A DNA stretch of 64,000 bases from Paenibacillus polymyxa (GCF_018614975.1 NZ_JAGGNR010000008.1:434001-498000), one strand, 5' to 3'. Counted from the first letter of the stretch, positions 1 to 8,294 are shown. Made by a program: numbers and translations. Notes: generated by a model from the letters alone, not told the origin.

Positions 1-559
1 GGATTTCAACTTTCTTTTTATTAGGATCTATATGGTAGAGGCTTGGAAAAATCCCGCCATCCCAAACCAATACATAGGATTCCTCCATACGTTTAGCATA
101 AGGACTAGTACAATATGCACTAAATACATGGGCTGCGTTGTGCAAATAACTATGGTAATGAAATTCTTCACTCTCGATTTCTAAACCTTCAAATTCCCAT
201 TCTTTTAACAAATCATCTTGAATACCTTTTTCTTGGTACTGTCCAATGTTTAAATCATAATGATGGTTACCATCAGCTATTTCGAGCTTATTGGAGTTTT
301 CTCCTATTGTTAGGCGTGGTTGTCCATCTAATGACGATTCTTTATCTGTACATCCCCAGCCATCTACTACAAATTTGTCTACATTGGACATATCATATCC
401 ATAATTCTTTAAAAATCTTTGTACAATCTCCACTTCAAGAAGCTCATGATGCCTAATATTGTTATTTATTTTCTCCATCTCCACACAAAATACCAGTTTA
501 CCATTATCAATTAAAGCTACGGCTCCATCATGGGTTAATTTCAAACCGCAAATAATCAT
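1..559 (-). CDS. O-carbamoyltransferase, NodU/TobZ family (N-terminal part, cut by window edge)
   Basis: The reading frame is open from an ATG at 559 to the left edge, 186 codons, so the C-terminal part lies outside the window. A strong TGGAGG site sits 6-8 bases before the ATG. The opening MIICGLKLTHDGAVALIDNG and the following EMEK...RH pattern match the start of the Kae1-like domain of carbamoyltransferases. A histidine-rich segment near residues 133-142 (HYHSYLHNAAH) matches the metal-binding HxxxH region, and VWDGG near residue 168 fits the nucleotide-binding fold. Family members transfer carbamoyl from carbamoyl phosphate, through a carbamoyl-adenylate, to a hydroxyl of a sugar or antibiotic. 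It lies 29 bases downstream of the glycosyltransferase, so it is probably the next gene of the same operon and a tailoring enzyme of the cluster product (inference). The family call is fairly sure; the substrate is unknown. Confidence 0.82.
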   Translation of the reverse strand, partial: MIICGLKLTHDGAVALIDNGKLVFCVEMEKINNNIRHHELLEVEIVQRFLKNYGYDMSNVDKFVVDGWGCTDKESSLDGQPRLTIGENSNKLEIADGNHHYDLNIGQYQEKGIQDDLLKEWEFEGLEIESEEFHYHSYLHNAAHVFSAYCTSPYAKRMEESYVLVWDGGIFPSLYHIDPNKKKVEI

Positions 560-588
560 ACTAACCTCCAAAATGTATAATGAAAAAA

Positions 589-1440
589 TTATTTTTTTTT
601 CAGTTTATTACTTTTTGAATATTTGATTATTCCATGGGTGTATCCCACTAACCCTACTAACAGTTGGAATAAAGCAAATATGAAATAATCAATAGGATAA
701 TGTTTAACGTATACAAAATCAGGAGAATATTGAAAAAGTGTTGATAAGCCTCTTTTAGATTCTCTCCAGTAAGCAAACCCATGACCCTCACCATATCCAT
801 ACCATGTTTTTATACTTTTTAAGCTATTTGAGTCAGGCTGGTTATACAAAAGAGCATCATCTACATGGAATATATTTTCTTGAGTTACCCTTCTAATGCG
901 TTGATTCAGGATAAAGTCATCATCACTATCTAAATTATCAAGAGACCATCCACCTGCGTCGTTTAATAAATGTTTATCAATAATTAAATTAGGAGTAAAA
1001 ATGATATCTCTTGCAAAGACTTCTTCACAGATTGTTCTAAAGTCACTGTTTTTTTTCGAAAACCAATTATTTCTGCTAAGAAAAATATTTTTACCTCTAA
1101 TCAATCTAAAGCTTTGTAAATAATCTTTTAAATTCACGAAATAATCTTTATCTAGAATACAATCACTGTCTATGAAACATATCTTTTCTGCCTTACATAT
1201 TGAAATGCCGATATCTTTTTTTATTCCTCTAGATAAACTCTCAGTCAAAAAATAGTTAATATTGTTATGTTTATCTATCCTTATCTTTAGATTTTCCTCA
1301 TAATCTGTTGATATTTTTGATAAGATTATATTTAATTCACTTTGTTCGTTTCCTGTCATATTGACAAAACTTTCGATCAAGTTTAATAAGTATTCATTAT
1401 GTTCTTCAATTGAAGTTACAACGAAGGATAATTTCACCAT
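589..1440 (-). CDS. Family 2 glycosyltransferase
   Basis: A 283-residue protein that starts with a GT-A-like strand (VKLSFVVTS) and carries FIDSDCIL near residues 90-97, the DxD-type motif that binds the metal and nucleotide-sugar in GT2 enzymes. Downstream, GGWSLDNLDSDDDFILNQRI resembles the GGFDE...EDxDL acceptor/catalytic-base region. The C-terminus holds one hydrophobic stretch (about residues 250-272) and a lysine-rich tail, suggesting membrane association. The start is ambiguous: ATG at 1440 lies only one base after GAGG, and the GTG immediately following it (1437) has slightly better spacing. The gene lies between the QueD-like gene and the carbamoyltransferase and probably glycosylates the cluster product or an intermediate. 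The acceptor and donor cannot be read from sequence. Confidence 0.75.
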   Translation of the reverse strand: MVKLSFVVTSIEEHNEYLLNLIESFVNMTGNEQSELNIILSKISTDYEENLKIRIDKHNNINYFLTESLSRGIKKDIGISICKAEKICFIDSDCILDKDYFVNLKDYLQSFRLIRGKNIFLSRNNWFSKKNSDFRTICEEVFARDIIFTPNLIIDKHLLNDAGGWSLDNLDSDDDFILNQRIRRVTQENIFHVDDALLYNQPDSNSLKSIKTWYGYGEGHGFAYWRESKRGLSTLFQYSPDFVYVKHYPIDYFIFALFQLLVGLVGYTHGIIKYSKSNKLKKK

Positions 1441-1558
1441 ACCTCATCCCATCTATAATTATATAAAGGGTTAATAAATTTATTTCTTCTTTCGTATTCA
1501 TTCTAACCTTAAAAATATTTATATAATGTTTAAAAGAATTTATTATTCTACTTAGGAC

Positions 1559-1930
1559 TCAAATGTTATCAACTTCTGATTCATTTTCGTTGTCTTCCGA
1601 AACTGTAATGATTAATCGCCTGTTTTGATGAGTATTGTAAACTATCATTAAATGTTCCATTAATCCTTTAGCTAACATTTCACAAGATTGTTTCCCAAAG
1701 TCATAGATTAAACTATTATTAAATTTTGAGAAACTGTTTTTGAAGTAACTCGAAACTGTATCTTTAAGTTCGAAGAACTCTATTTCTCGGTCCATATGAA
1801 AAACCTCTGCCTTGACTGTAATATAAAACTTATGTCGATGTGTATCTTTTAAGTAAGAGTGTGTACCTGTGGCTAAAGGATAACTATGCACTCCATCTAT
1901 TTCATGTTTGACTTTTACATATGTTTTCAT
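1559..1930 (-). CDS. QueD/6-pyruvoyl-tetrahydropterin-synthase-like protein lacking the catalytic Cys
   Basis: I place the start at the ATG at 1930 because GGAGG lies 9 bases upstream; the longer frame to 1966 has no such site. The 123-residue product shows the T-fold pattern of the QueD/PTPS family: an early His (HSYPLATGTHSY), a HRHKF motif in place of the zinc-binding HGHNY, a DREIEFFELK segment, and a late ISCEML/KQSCEML helix plus VSEDNEN that mimic the family's C-terminal Glu region. In the canonical QueD at 7888-8265 a cysteine stands four residues before the HxH motif (CERIHGH); here that position is Leu (LKDTHRH). Zinc binding may be kept while the normal acid-base cysteine is lost. 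It could be a divergent lyase, a pterin- or deazapurine-binding protein, or a different T-fold enzyme. Its place beside the SPASM radical SAM gene suggests joint function (inference). Confidence 0.6.
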   Translation of the reverse strand: MKTYVKVKHEIDGVHSYPLATGTHSYLKDTHRHKFYITVKAEVFHMDREIEFFELKDTVSSYFKNSFSKFNNSLIYDFGKQSCEMLAKGLMEHLMIVYNTHQNRRLIITVSEDNENESEVDNI

Positions 1931-1971
1931 ATATAAATACCTCCGTTTAATACATCCTAATACCATCGTTA

Positions 1972-2991
1972 TTAGTCTTTGAATTCATAAAAACCACACC
2001 GTCTACAAAGTGAATCTTCACTCAGGTTATTTGTAATGAAATTTTTCCTAAATTGAGTATAATTTTCTCCATTCCAGATTTCCTTAAGTGATTGCTCGTT
2101 TACATTTCCAAGAGTGATTTCACCATTATAATCAGAACAACATGGAACAACAGAACCATCCCTCATTATAGTCATCGAAGTGAACGGAAACATGCACCCT
2201 CGTTTAAAATTCCCTTCGTCTTCTATAGTAAACTCATTATGATCTACATCAGGATAGGGGAAGAAATGTTTAATATATACATTCAAACCCATTCCTTCCC
2301 AGTATTTCCGAAATTGTTCTACTTGTAGTTTGGTTTGTTTCATTGATATCATTTGTAGGTCGATAATTAAATCTGATTTTTCCTCTTTCTTTATTCGAAT
2401 TAATTCTTCAATATTTTTAACAGCTGTATCATAATCAACCCGCTTACCACGTATTGATTTATACTCTTCGTCGTTAGTCCCATCCAATGCAATTATCAAG
2501 CGCTTTAGACCTGATTTAATTAACTTAATTGATAAGTCTGGAGTCAACCTTGTGGGGTTGACGGAGAAATGAACGTCTACATTACTATTTTCTTTTGCAT
2601 AAGCAACACGTTCTGGAAGTAATTTATCTAATAAAGGTTCTCCAAAATGATGCAAACGAAGACCAGTAGTTTCAAAGTCGATACTAACAACATCTTCAAA
2701 AGAATAGCGTTTTTCTATATTTTTTGGTTGGTAACCATTGGGGAAATGTTCATGAATTTCATCCACAATAGTTGTGTACATTTCCATAGACATGGCACCT
2801 AATTTTCGATTCATCATTCCAACACCACGGGGGCACATCTGACAAGTACAATCACACAAATTTGTCGTTTCAATTTGCTCTACAAAGGGTAATTTAGAAC
2901 GCAACGATTCATAATATTGAAATTTCCCTTCATTACTAAGTGTTTCTGCGTGTTCCTTGTCCATTTGTTTAATAAAGTCCATGTCCATCAT
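1972..2991 (-). CDS. Radical SAM enzyme with SPASM domain
   Basis: A 339-residue protein starting at an ATG preceded by GGAGGGG with 8-base spacing. Near residue 47 the sequence NLCDCTCQMCPRG contains CxxxCxxC, the ligand set for the [4Fe-4S] cluster that cleaves S-adenosylmethionine. The C-terminal third has a SPASM/twitch arrangement: GCMFPF, then VVPCCSDYNG, LGNVNEQSLKEIWNG, and CRRCGFYE at the end, which bind auxiliary Fe-S clusters. SPASM enzymes oxidise alcohols, cross-link peptides or dehydrate sugars; BtrN and SpeY are antibiotic-cluster examples. No short precursor peptide was seen nearby, so a sugar or nucleoside substrate fits the context better (inference). The start overlaps the 3' end of the upstream nucleotidyltransferase gene by 23 bases, which implies translational coupling. 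Confidence 0.85.
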   Translation of the reverse strand: MMDMDFIKQMDKEHAETLSNEGKFQYYESLRSKLPFVEQIETTNLCDCTCQMCPRGVGMMNRKLGAMSMEMYTTIVDEIHEHFPNGYQPKNIEKRYSFEDVVSIDFETTGLRLHHFGEPLLDKLLPERVAYAKENSNVDVHFSVNPTRLTPDLSIKLIKSGLKRLIIALDGTNDEEYKSIRGKRVDYDTAVKNIEELIRIKKEEKSDLIIDLQMISMKQTKLQVEQFRKYWEGMGLNVYIKHFFPYPDVDHNEFTIEDEGNFKRGCMFPFTSMTIMRDGSVVPCCSDYNGEITLGNVNEQSLKEIWNGENYTQFRKNFITNNLSEDSLCRRCGFYEFKD

Positions 2992-3748
2992 ATGGTTTAC
3001 CCCTCCTATTTAATGGAAGATAAATTTCAATATTTGAGTAAATAAGTAAATGTCTAGCTTCAAGCCAATCAGATATTAATTTAACTTCTTCAATAGATTC
3101 TATTGGGGTTATCTGTATACTCCAATAAGCATTGTAATCTTCTATGCTCAATTTCTTTAATTTTTCATAGCGCCATTTGTCACTAGGATTTGACTCCCCA
3201 AGTGTAAGTAATGTTAACTTAATTGATAACTTCAACAAGCTAAGTGCATTAATATATGCAGTTTGAAGTCTATTATCAGCTAAATTACCTAAAAGATCTT
3301 CACGGAGATCCCTATATTCAATTTCTAGCTCTTGGACCATGGTCATAATAAATTGATCATAATTGATCAATTCATATATGTGCCTATATTTATTTTCATT
3401 TACAAGTATCTCTCCGTTTAGAAAGCGATGTAGCAATCTCTTTTCTTTTCCAGTGAGTATACCTACGCCATTATCCTCTGTGACCATTAGTAAACGAGAA
3501 ATAAGTAATTCGAAATCACTCAGTAGTACATAGTCGATGTCTATTATGTTATCGTTGTGTTTAACCATATCTACTTTATACTCTGGATGTGATATATTTT
3601 TTGGAATATCACTGCATATTACATAGATGTCAATATCAGAATATACATTGCCCATACCTTCTATTAAAGAACCTGCAGCAAATACAATATCTTCTGAAGA
3701 ATACTTAATTACTGGAAGCCATTCTTTTAAATGTTGAATTAAAATCAC
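2969..3748 (-). CDS. Nucleotidyltransferase-superfamily protein (aminoglycoside-nucleotidyltransferase-like)
   Basis: The 259-residue product carries AAGSLIEGMGNVYSDIDIYVI near residues 25-45, the GS-x9-DxD signature of the pol-beta nucleotidyltransferase fold, followed by IDIDYVLL near residue 70, which can supply the third acidic ligand. The C-terminal half is helical and resembles the substrate-binding part of kanamycin-type nucleotidyltransferases. It could adenylylate the product as self-resistance or activate an intermediate; the sequence does not decide. The start is uncertain: GTG at 3748 overlaps the AAGGGG site itself, and no well-spaced in-frame ATG follows soon after. The 3' end overlaps the radical SAM gene by 23 bases. 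A 36-base gap separates it from the upstream kinase-like gene. Confidence 0.7.
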   Translation of the reverse strand: MILIQHLKEWLPVIKYSSEDIVFAAGSLIEGMGNVYSDIDIYVICSDIPKNISHPEYKVDMVKHNDNIIDIDYVLLSDFELLISRLLMVTEDNGVGILTGKEKRLLHRFLNGEILVNENKYRHIYELINYDQFIMTMVQELEIEYRDLREDLLGNLADNRLQTAYINALSLLKLSIKLTLLTLGESNPSDKWRYEKLKKLSIEDYNAYWSIQITPIESIEEVKLISDWLEARHLLIYSNIEIYLPLNRRGKPYDGHGLY

Positions 3749-3784
3749 CCCTTAATTTTTTATAAGAGAAGTTCTCAGTAGGAG

Positions 3785-4504
3785 TTAGTTCATACTTAAT
3801 AGACGATTTTCAACTTTTGATAAATATTCACTAACCTCCACATGTGAGTAATCAATGAAATAAAAGTTAATTTCCGAAGAGATATATAATCCCGTTCGTA
3901 TTAAAGTTGGTACTAAGAAATGGTGAATAAACACCCAGATATCTTTCTTGAAATCAAAGATTTGTGATTTCACAGGTATACTACCAAGAAGATCAATAAT
4001 AATGGGTCTTCTTGTTTCCTTATCCACCATTACGTTGAAATCAGTTAAATCAGTATGAAGAATACCTATATTATGAAGGTATTTCAACCCTTCGTGTATT
4101 GCTCTAAGAGCATGTATAAGTTCTCTGTGACGACAATTATCTAAAAAATCATATTGATATGCTTCATGAAATAGAATGTAAGACTCTTTATGAGAATTAA
4201 AAAGCCAAGCATTTGAAATATACTCAACCTCAACTGTACATTTACAGAATCGATAGACCCTCATAATGTTTTTGTGCTTTATCGAACATAAAATTGAGAT
4301 ATGGTCATCATTTATATTTAAATTTTTTCGAGAAACCGATATTCCGTACATATGTCCACTTGTCCAATCAGAAGCAAAACGTTCAATAAGTAACCTGTCC
4401 CCATAAACATATCCAAGATTCTTTTGTTTACTACTACCAACCCAAATAACTCGATTTGGGTTTCCACGATTATCGTTAAGTAAACAACTTTGACCACACA
4501 ACAT
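3785..4504 (-). CDS. Protein-kinase-fold phosphotransferase with altered DFG motif
   Basis: The start chosen is ATG 4504 because GGAG lies 8 bases upstream; the GTG at 4513 is inside that site. The 239-residue product has a recognisable kinase C-lobe: LKYLHNIGILHTDLTDFNVMV near residues 143-163 provides HxDxxxxN, followed by IIIDLLGS where DFG is expected and KDIWVF where most kinases have DxWSxG. The Asp of the DFG position is kept but Phe-Gly is replaced by Leu-Leu. The N-lobe is divergent and I could not place the ATP-anchoring lysine with confidence. It may phosphorylate a small molecule (for example antibiotic self-protection) or be a scaffold. It begins 5 bases after the phosphatase gene ends. 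Confidence 0.6.
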   Translation of the reverse strand: MLCGQSCLLNDNRGNPNRVIWVGSSKQKNLGYVYGDRLLIERFASDWTSGHMYGISVSRKNLNINDDHISILCSIKHKNIMRVYRFCKCTVEVEYISNAWLFNSHKESYILFHEAYQYDFLDNCRHRELIHALRAIHEGLKYLHNIGILHTDLTDFNVMVDKETRRPIIIDLLGSIPVKSQIFDFKKDIWVFIHHFLVPTLIRTGLYISSEINFYFIDYSHVEVSEYLSKVENRLLSMN

Positions 4505-4509
4505 AAATC

Positions 4510-5154
4510 TCACTCCAGATCAGAAACTAATAAATTCCTTGGCAAGTGTGAAGTATCATTAACTTTGTTGAAAACTACAGAATTATTGTCATACATCCAA
4601 AGATTCATAATCGCTGTGGGATATACTCCATACTTCAAATTAATTGATTCATTACCTCCCGTAAGATGGTTACATATAGCCTGTATTACTCTTCCATGAG
4701 TAACAATTAGAATTGTTTTATGTCTGTAACTCGATATTAACTCATTAAAGACTGTTACTATTCTTTCATTGAATTCTCTCAAACTTTCGCCACCATCGAT
4801 TTTAAATTCTGGATTTGACAGTTTATCCTCAATTCTCATTAACCGAGCTTCCTGTTTCGTTTTCCAAGCCAATACTCCATTGTTAATTGTCTTGACGCGA
4901 TTCTCTAAAATTCTAGCTACTCCTAACAAATCGCTTAATAATCTAGAGGTTTCCTCTGCACGCTTTAATGTACTAGAGATGATTACATCAATGCTTGTTT
5001 CGTAACTAAGCTTCTTCGCAAGAGCCTCTGTCTGTTGGATACCAATATCAGTAATGTTCGTGTCAGTCCATCCACCTGTTAAATGTTTGTTATGAAAATC
5101 GGCATGTCTAATTAACAAAATATTAGTAGACGGACTGAAAATATCACAATCCAT
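4510..5154 (-). CDS. Histidine phosphatase (phosphoglycerate-mutase-like) family protein
   Basis: Start at ATG 5154, with GGAG 7 bases upstream; the TTG at 5169 lies before that site. The 214-residue product has the LIRHA motif near residue 16 that holds the phospho-accepting histidine, an SSTLKRAEETS segment, GGESLREF, and LIVTHGRVIQA with the second catalytic histidine. These are all hallmarks of the histidine phosphatase branch 1, which removes phosphate from sugars, nucleotides or cofactors, as CobC and PhoE do. In this cluster it may dephosphorylate a nucleotide or sugar-phosphate intermediate (inference). The start overlaps the 3' end of the upstream glycosyltransferase gene by 11 bases, so the two are probably translated together. 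Confidence 0.85.
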   Translation of the reverse strand: MDCDIFSPSTNILLIRHADFHNKHLTGGWTDTNITDIGIQQTEALAKKLSYETSIDVIISSTLKRAEETSRLLSDLLGVARILENRVKTINNGVLAWKTKQEARLMRIEDKLSNPEFKIDGGESLREFNERIVTVFNELISSYRHKTILIVTHGRVIQAICNHLTGGNESINLKYGVYPTAIMNLWMYDNNSVVFNKVNDTSHLPRNLLVSDLE

Positions 5155-6097
5155 CTTTTTTCTCCGCAAGTTTAGCTAATAACATTTCAATCCGATGTTT
5201 CCAAGTATGTTCTTTTAATAATTTTATCCGGCCTTGCATCGCTATTTTCTCTCGATCATGGTCATTTTGTAACAAATACTCCATCGTTTCCCGCAAATGA
5301 TCGTAACCCCGAGTATAGACAACTCCCTCACCCTCTGAGAACAATTCCATAAGTTTAGGGTGATGGTCAGAAATCAACATTTTACCAGCAGCCAAAGCAT
5401 GAAATATTCGATTTGTTACAAGTCCATACTTGTTAATATAATCTTCATTATGGATACATAATATTAACTTGGTCGATTTATATACTGCTGGCATCTCATT
5501 TATTGGAATTATCCCCTTGTAATAAGGCAAATAATTTCTGTATTTTTCATCGCCCCATCCTTTTCCATATATATGCAAATCTAACGCTGTTGCCGGAAGA
5601 AGAAAACGTTTGTAAACGTCATCACTTCTCATTTTTGTATTTCCAATAAAAACAGCTTCACTTTTAACTTGATTTACACTGGCTTGTTCAAATTCCTTAA
5701 CATCGACTGCAAGAGGAAAATACAGAATTTCTGGATTCTCATCTGTGATTTTCGCAGCATTTGTCATAACTAAATCAAACATACCGAAATGCTTCGAAGC
5801 CTCTTGAAAAATACTGCCATCGTCATAAAACTGCTGAAAAAATAAAACATTTTTTGCACCTTCTATCAACACTGTTGGCCAATAAAAATGGATCGCTAAA
5901 TCTATCTTCAATTGATCAAGAAGCCCTTCCGTCTTCAAGTGCATTAATATATTTGATGTATATAATTGGCAGATATTTGAAGGGAACATATCCTTAAATG
6001 CTGATTGGATACCGAGGGCATCTATGTTCTCGCCCCAAACCTCACCATGAAAAAAAGAGTTATACGCCAATTCATGCAAAACAAGAGCAACATTCAC
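5144..6097 (-). CDS. CgeB-like glycosyltransferase
   Basis: A 317-residue protein with the layout of CgeB/GT4-like glycosyltransferases: an N-terminal Rossmann-like half, then SEAVFIGNTKMRSDDVYKRF near residues 145-165, LHIYGKGWGDEKY, YYKGIIPINEMPAVYKSTKLILCIHN, and NRIFHALAAGKMLISDHHPKL near residues 225-245, which matches the conserved R-xFEAxAxGxxLLTD donor-binding segment. CgeB-type enzymes decorate spore-coat and cell-surface glycans, and related proteins occur in secondary-metabolite clusters. GAGGTG lies about 10 bases before the ATG. It is the second glycosyltransferase of the cluster. It may attach the sugar from the CDP-hexose genes or a ribose or heptose unit; this is inference. 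Confidence 0.75.
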   Translation of the reverse strand: MNVALVLHELAYNSFFHGEVWGENIDALGIQSAFKDMFPSNICQLYTSNILMHLKTEGLLDQLKIDLAIHFYWPTVLIEGAKNVLFFQQFYDDGSIFQEASKHFGMFDLVMTNAAKITDENPEILYFPLAVDVKEFEQASVNQVKSEAVFIGNTKMRSDDVYKRFLLPATALDLHIYGKGWGDEKYRNYLPYYKGIIPINEMPAVYKSTKLILCIHNEDYINKYGLVTNRIFHALAAGKMLISDHHPKLMELFSEGEGVVYTRGYDHLRETMEYLLQNDHDREKIAMQGRIKLLKEHTWKHRIEMLLAKLAEKKDGL

Positions 6098-6121
6098 ACT
6101 ACATCACCTCAAATTAAATAT

Positions 6122-7168
6122 TTACAATATCAGTTCAGGATTAATCCAATCTGTTGTTATTGATTTTTTATAAATATTTTGATACAGTCCATGGAAAAGT
6201 TCAAATGAAACTCCAACTTGACCATAAGATAAAATCCCACCACTCCCCCCGCTCACTAAGCCACCTTTTCCCAAAACTTCTTCTAATAGAAATGTAGTTT
6301 CTTCTAATGAATAACTAGGATGATATATTATTGCTCCTACTACGCCCGCTCCCCTTAGAGCTTCGTAATACTCAGATTTGTAACCAAACAAATGTTTTAC
6401 AGGAGCAACAAAAGGGAAACCACCTGAATCTTTAATTAGTGCAATCAGTTCAATTAGATCAGGGTAAAATGAATTACAATGATCAGAGAGGTTAGAAATT
6501 TCTTGACCAAGTGGATAATAAGAAACAACTTTGAATTTATACTCCTTGTACACTGTGTAGTATTCCATTGCTGTTGTAATATGAATTTTAGAATCGTTTC
6601 TATTAATAAAGTTATGAAACTGATCTTGTATTTTATCAAATCGCTCATTAGGTAAGACGAATGCTGCTGCTGCTGACTTCTTTTGCAAATTCAACATTTT
6701 TTGTGAAAACAAATGTGTCTCACATGGAAAAGTCACTTTAGCATAAAAATCAGAAAACTGTGGAAATTTATCCGCTGTTATGTGTGGAAAGAAAGTGCGT
6801 GACTGAATCAAATATTCCATTCCAGAATCTGGAGAATGAATTAAATTTTCTACATCTTCACAATGGAAATATTTCCGAATTTTCGTCTTCAATAACCGAA
6901 CTTTGTGAACTGCATTTTTCCCATACAACAAAATTGCAACAACGTGACTTCTCGTTATATAGTCTGTAAAGAGCTTATGAGTGTGAATGAAAATATCCCT
7001 TGCTTCGTGATAACTTAGATTAAAACTTCGTCTTTCAATTTCTTTTAAACCATACTTTGAGATAATTCCCATAATTTCCGGTAACATTTCTTTTTCGAAT
7101 CCGTCTGGTTTAAGCAACAAAATAGCATGCTCATCAGAATTAGTTAACGGCTTGTTTATATCTCGCAT
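6122..7168 (-). CDS. Nucleoside-diphosphate-kinase-like domain fused to a degenerate PHP-like domain
   Basis: The 348-residue product has two parts. Residues about 12-130 match nucleoside diphosphate kinase: HAILLLKPDGFEK (nucleotide-binding start), a helix pair, and NLIHSPDS, which keeps the catalytic histidine in the NxxHxSD context. Free-standing NDK proteins end about 20 residues after this motif. The remaining ~200 residues are a second domain whose end reads like the C-terminal half of a PHP phosphoesterase (compare 17203-17859), with GGFPFVAPVKH where HP should be and GLVSGGSGG where SGSDxHG should be. The metal ligands therefore appear lost. The protein may phosphorylate or bind an unusual nucleotide, with the second domain as binding module. 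AAAGGTG lies 7 bases before the ATG. The NDK call is solid; the PHP relation is my inference from motif spacing. Confidence 0.7.
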   Translation of the reverse strand: MRDINKPLTNSDEHAILLLKPDGFEKEMLPEIMGIISKYGLKEIERRSFNLSYHEARDIFIHTHKLFTDYITRSHVVAILLYGKNAVHKVRLLKTKIRKYFHCEDVENLIHSPDSGMEYLIQSRTFFPHITADKFPQFSDFYAKVTFPCETHLFSQKMLNLQKKSAAAAFVLPNERFDKIQDQFHNFINRNDSKIHITTAMEYYTVYKEYKFKVVSYYPLGQEISNLSDHCNSFYPDLIELIALIKDSGGFPFVAPVKHLFGYKSEYYEALRGAGVVGAIIYHPSYSLEETTFLLEEVLGKGGLVSGGSGGILSYGQVGVSFELFHGLYQNIYKKSITTDWINPELIL

Positions 7169-7253
7169 TCGATCACCTTTTGAGTTGTTTTTATTAGTAT
7201 TTATATATCATCTAAAAGTAACTTAGGAATGAGACATCCATAAAATAATGATC

Positions 7254-7865
7254 TTACAGATTAGTTATAGATGATTGCAATAGGTACATAAATTCATTCT
7301 GTTTGATTTCATTAGATTGAAATATGCCTCTGGTGGATTTCGTAATAGTAGTAGCCCCACTTTTACGTATCCCTCTTCCACACATACACATATGCTTAGC
7401 AGAAACTACTGCCATGACTCCTTCGGGTTCGAGCATGTCCTCAATAGCAGTAACAATTTCCTCAGTAAAGCGTTCTTGAACTTGAAATCTTCTTGCATAA
7501 CCCTCAACCATTCTGGCAATTTTGGATAATCCAGTAACATAACTCCTAGGGATATAGCCAATGTGCACTACTCCATAAAATGGAGCGAAATGATGTTCAC
7601 ACATTGAATGTACTTCTATATCTCTTATAAGAACGATATCTTGATAATTTATGTCAAATACTTTAGTCAAATGGTCTTTGGGATCTTCTTGGTAACCCGC
7701 TGTATACTCCAAGAAAGCACGTAACACACGAGAAGGTGTCTCTATTAGTCCATCTCGATTAGGATCATCCCCGCATAGTTGAATAAGGCTCTCTAATCCC
7801 AATAAAGCGTTTTCAACCAGTTTGGAGTTTTCATTAACTTGTAAGTCTACCGTATGTGATTTCAT
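7254..7865 (-). CDS. folE: GTP cyclohydrolase I (type IA)
   Basis: A 203-residue protein, close to the usual bacterial FolE length. It catalyses GTP to 7,8-dihydroneopterin triphosphate, the first step of both folate and 7-deazaguanine synthesis. Visible signatures are DPNRDGLIETPSRV near residue 35, the zinc-site MCEHHFAPF near residue 88, GYIPRSYVTGLSKIAR (substrate site), and CMCGRGIRKSG near residue 160 giving the second zinc cysteine. An AAAGGA site precedes the ATG. It sits directly downstream of queD and queE with short gaps (22 and 29 bases), so the three form one functional unit. The host presumably has another folE for folate; that cannot be checked here. Confidence 0.95.
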   Translation of the reverse strand: MKSHTVDLQVNENSKLVENALLGLESLIQLCGDDPNRDGLIETPSRVLRAFLEYTAGYQEDPKDHLTKVFDINYQDIVLIRDIEVHSMCEHHFAPFYGVVHIGYIPRSYVTGLSKIARMVEGYARRFQVQERFTEEIVTAIEDMLEPEGVMAVVSAKHMCMCGRGIRKSGATTITKSTRGIFQSNEIKQNEFMYLLQSSITNL

Positions 7866-7887
7866 ATTTAGTCCTTTCTTTTCTTCG

Positions 7888-8265
7888 TTATGCTAGAGTT
7901 TCAAACCTAGCATGTGCTTCATTAGTTTCATGTATCTCAACCCATTTAACTTGAGGTGAATTATTTTTTAATCTACACATATCTGCAATAATATTGTAGA
8001 AAACTTCAGCTACTTTTTCAGTTGAGGGAGGTGAATCCTTAAACTCTGGAAAATCATTAAGGTAGTGGTGGTCATATTTTTTTTCCAAGTTTTGTTTTAC
8101 ATCCCTGAAATCTATTAGCATCTGCTTTTCGTCAAGTTCCCTACCTACTACAGAGAAGATAACTTTATAATTATGTCCATGTATTCTCTCACACTTTCCT
8201 GCTCCAGGAACACTATGCGCACATGAAATCCAGAAGTGCTTAGTTAAGGTATATAATTTCCCCAT
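7888..8265 (-). CDS. queD: 6-carboxy-5,6,7,8-tetrahydropterin synthase
   Basis: A 125-residue T-fold enzyme that converts dihydroneopterin triphosphate into 6-carboxytetrahydropterin. It keeps all expected motifs: FWISCAHSV with the first zinc histidine, KCERIHGHNYKV with the catalytic cysteine and the HxH zinc pair, LIDFRDVK, YDHHYLND with the acidic-histidine relay, PPSTEKVAEVFYN, and the C-terminal EIHETNEAHARFE containing the substrate-binding glutamate. GGGAGG lies 7 bases before the ATG at 8265; an out-of-frame ATG four bases further upstream is not used. It is sandwiched between queE and folE and supplies the queE substrate. Unlike the second QueD-like gene at 1559-1930, nothing essential is missing. 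Confidence 0.95.
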   Translation of the reverse strand: MGKLYTLTKHFWISCAHSVPGAGKCERIHGHNYKVIFSVVGRELDEKQMLIDFRDVKQNLEKKYDHHYLNDFPEFKDSPPSTEKVAEVFYNIIADMCRLKNNSPQVKWVEIHETNEAHARFETLA

Positions 8266-8294
8266 TCATTTTCCTCCCTATAATTGTTTTTTTA

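Noticed and set aside
1972..2991. Radical SAM/SPASM gene as part of a ribosomally made peptide (RiPP) pathway
   Set aside because: No short precursor-peptide gene or RRE-type recognition protein was found nearby; sugar or nucleoside genes dominate the context.
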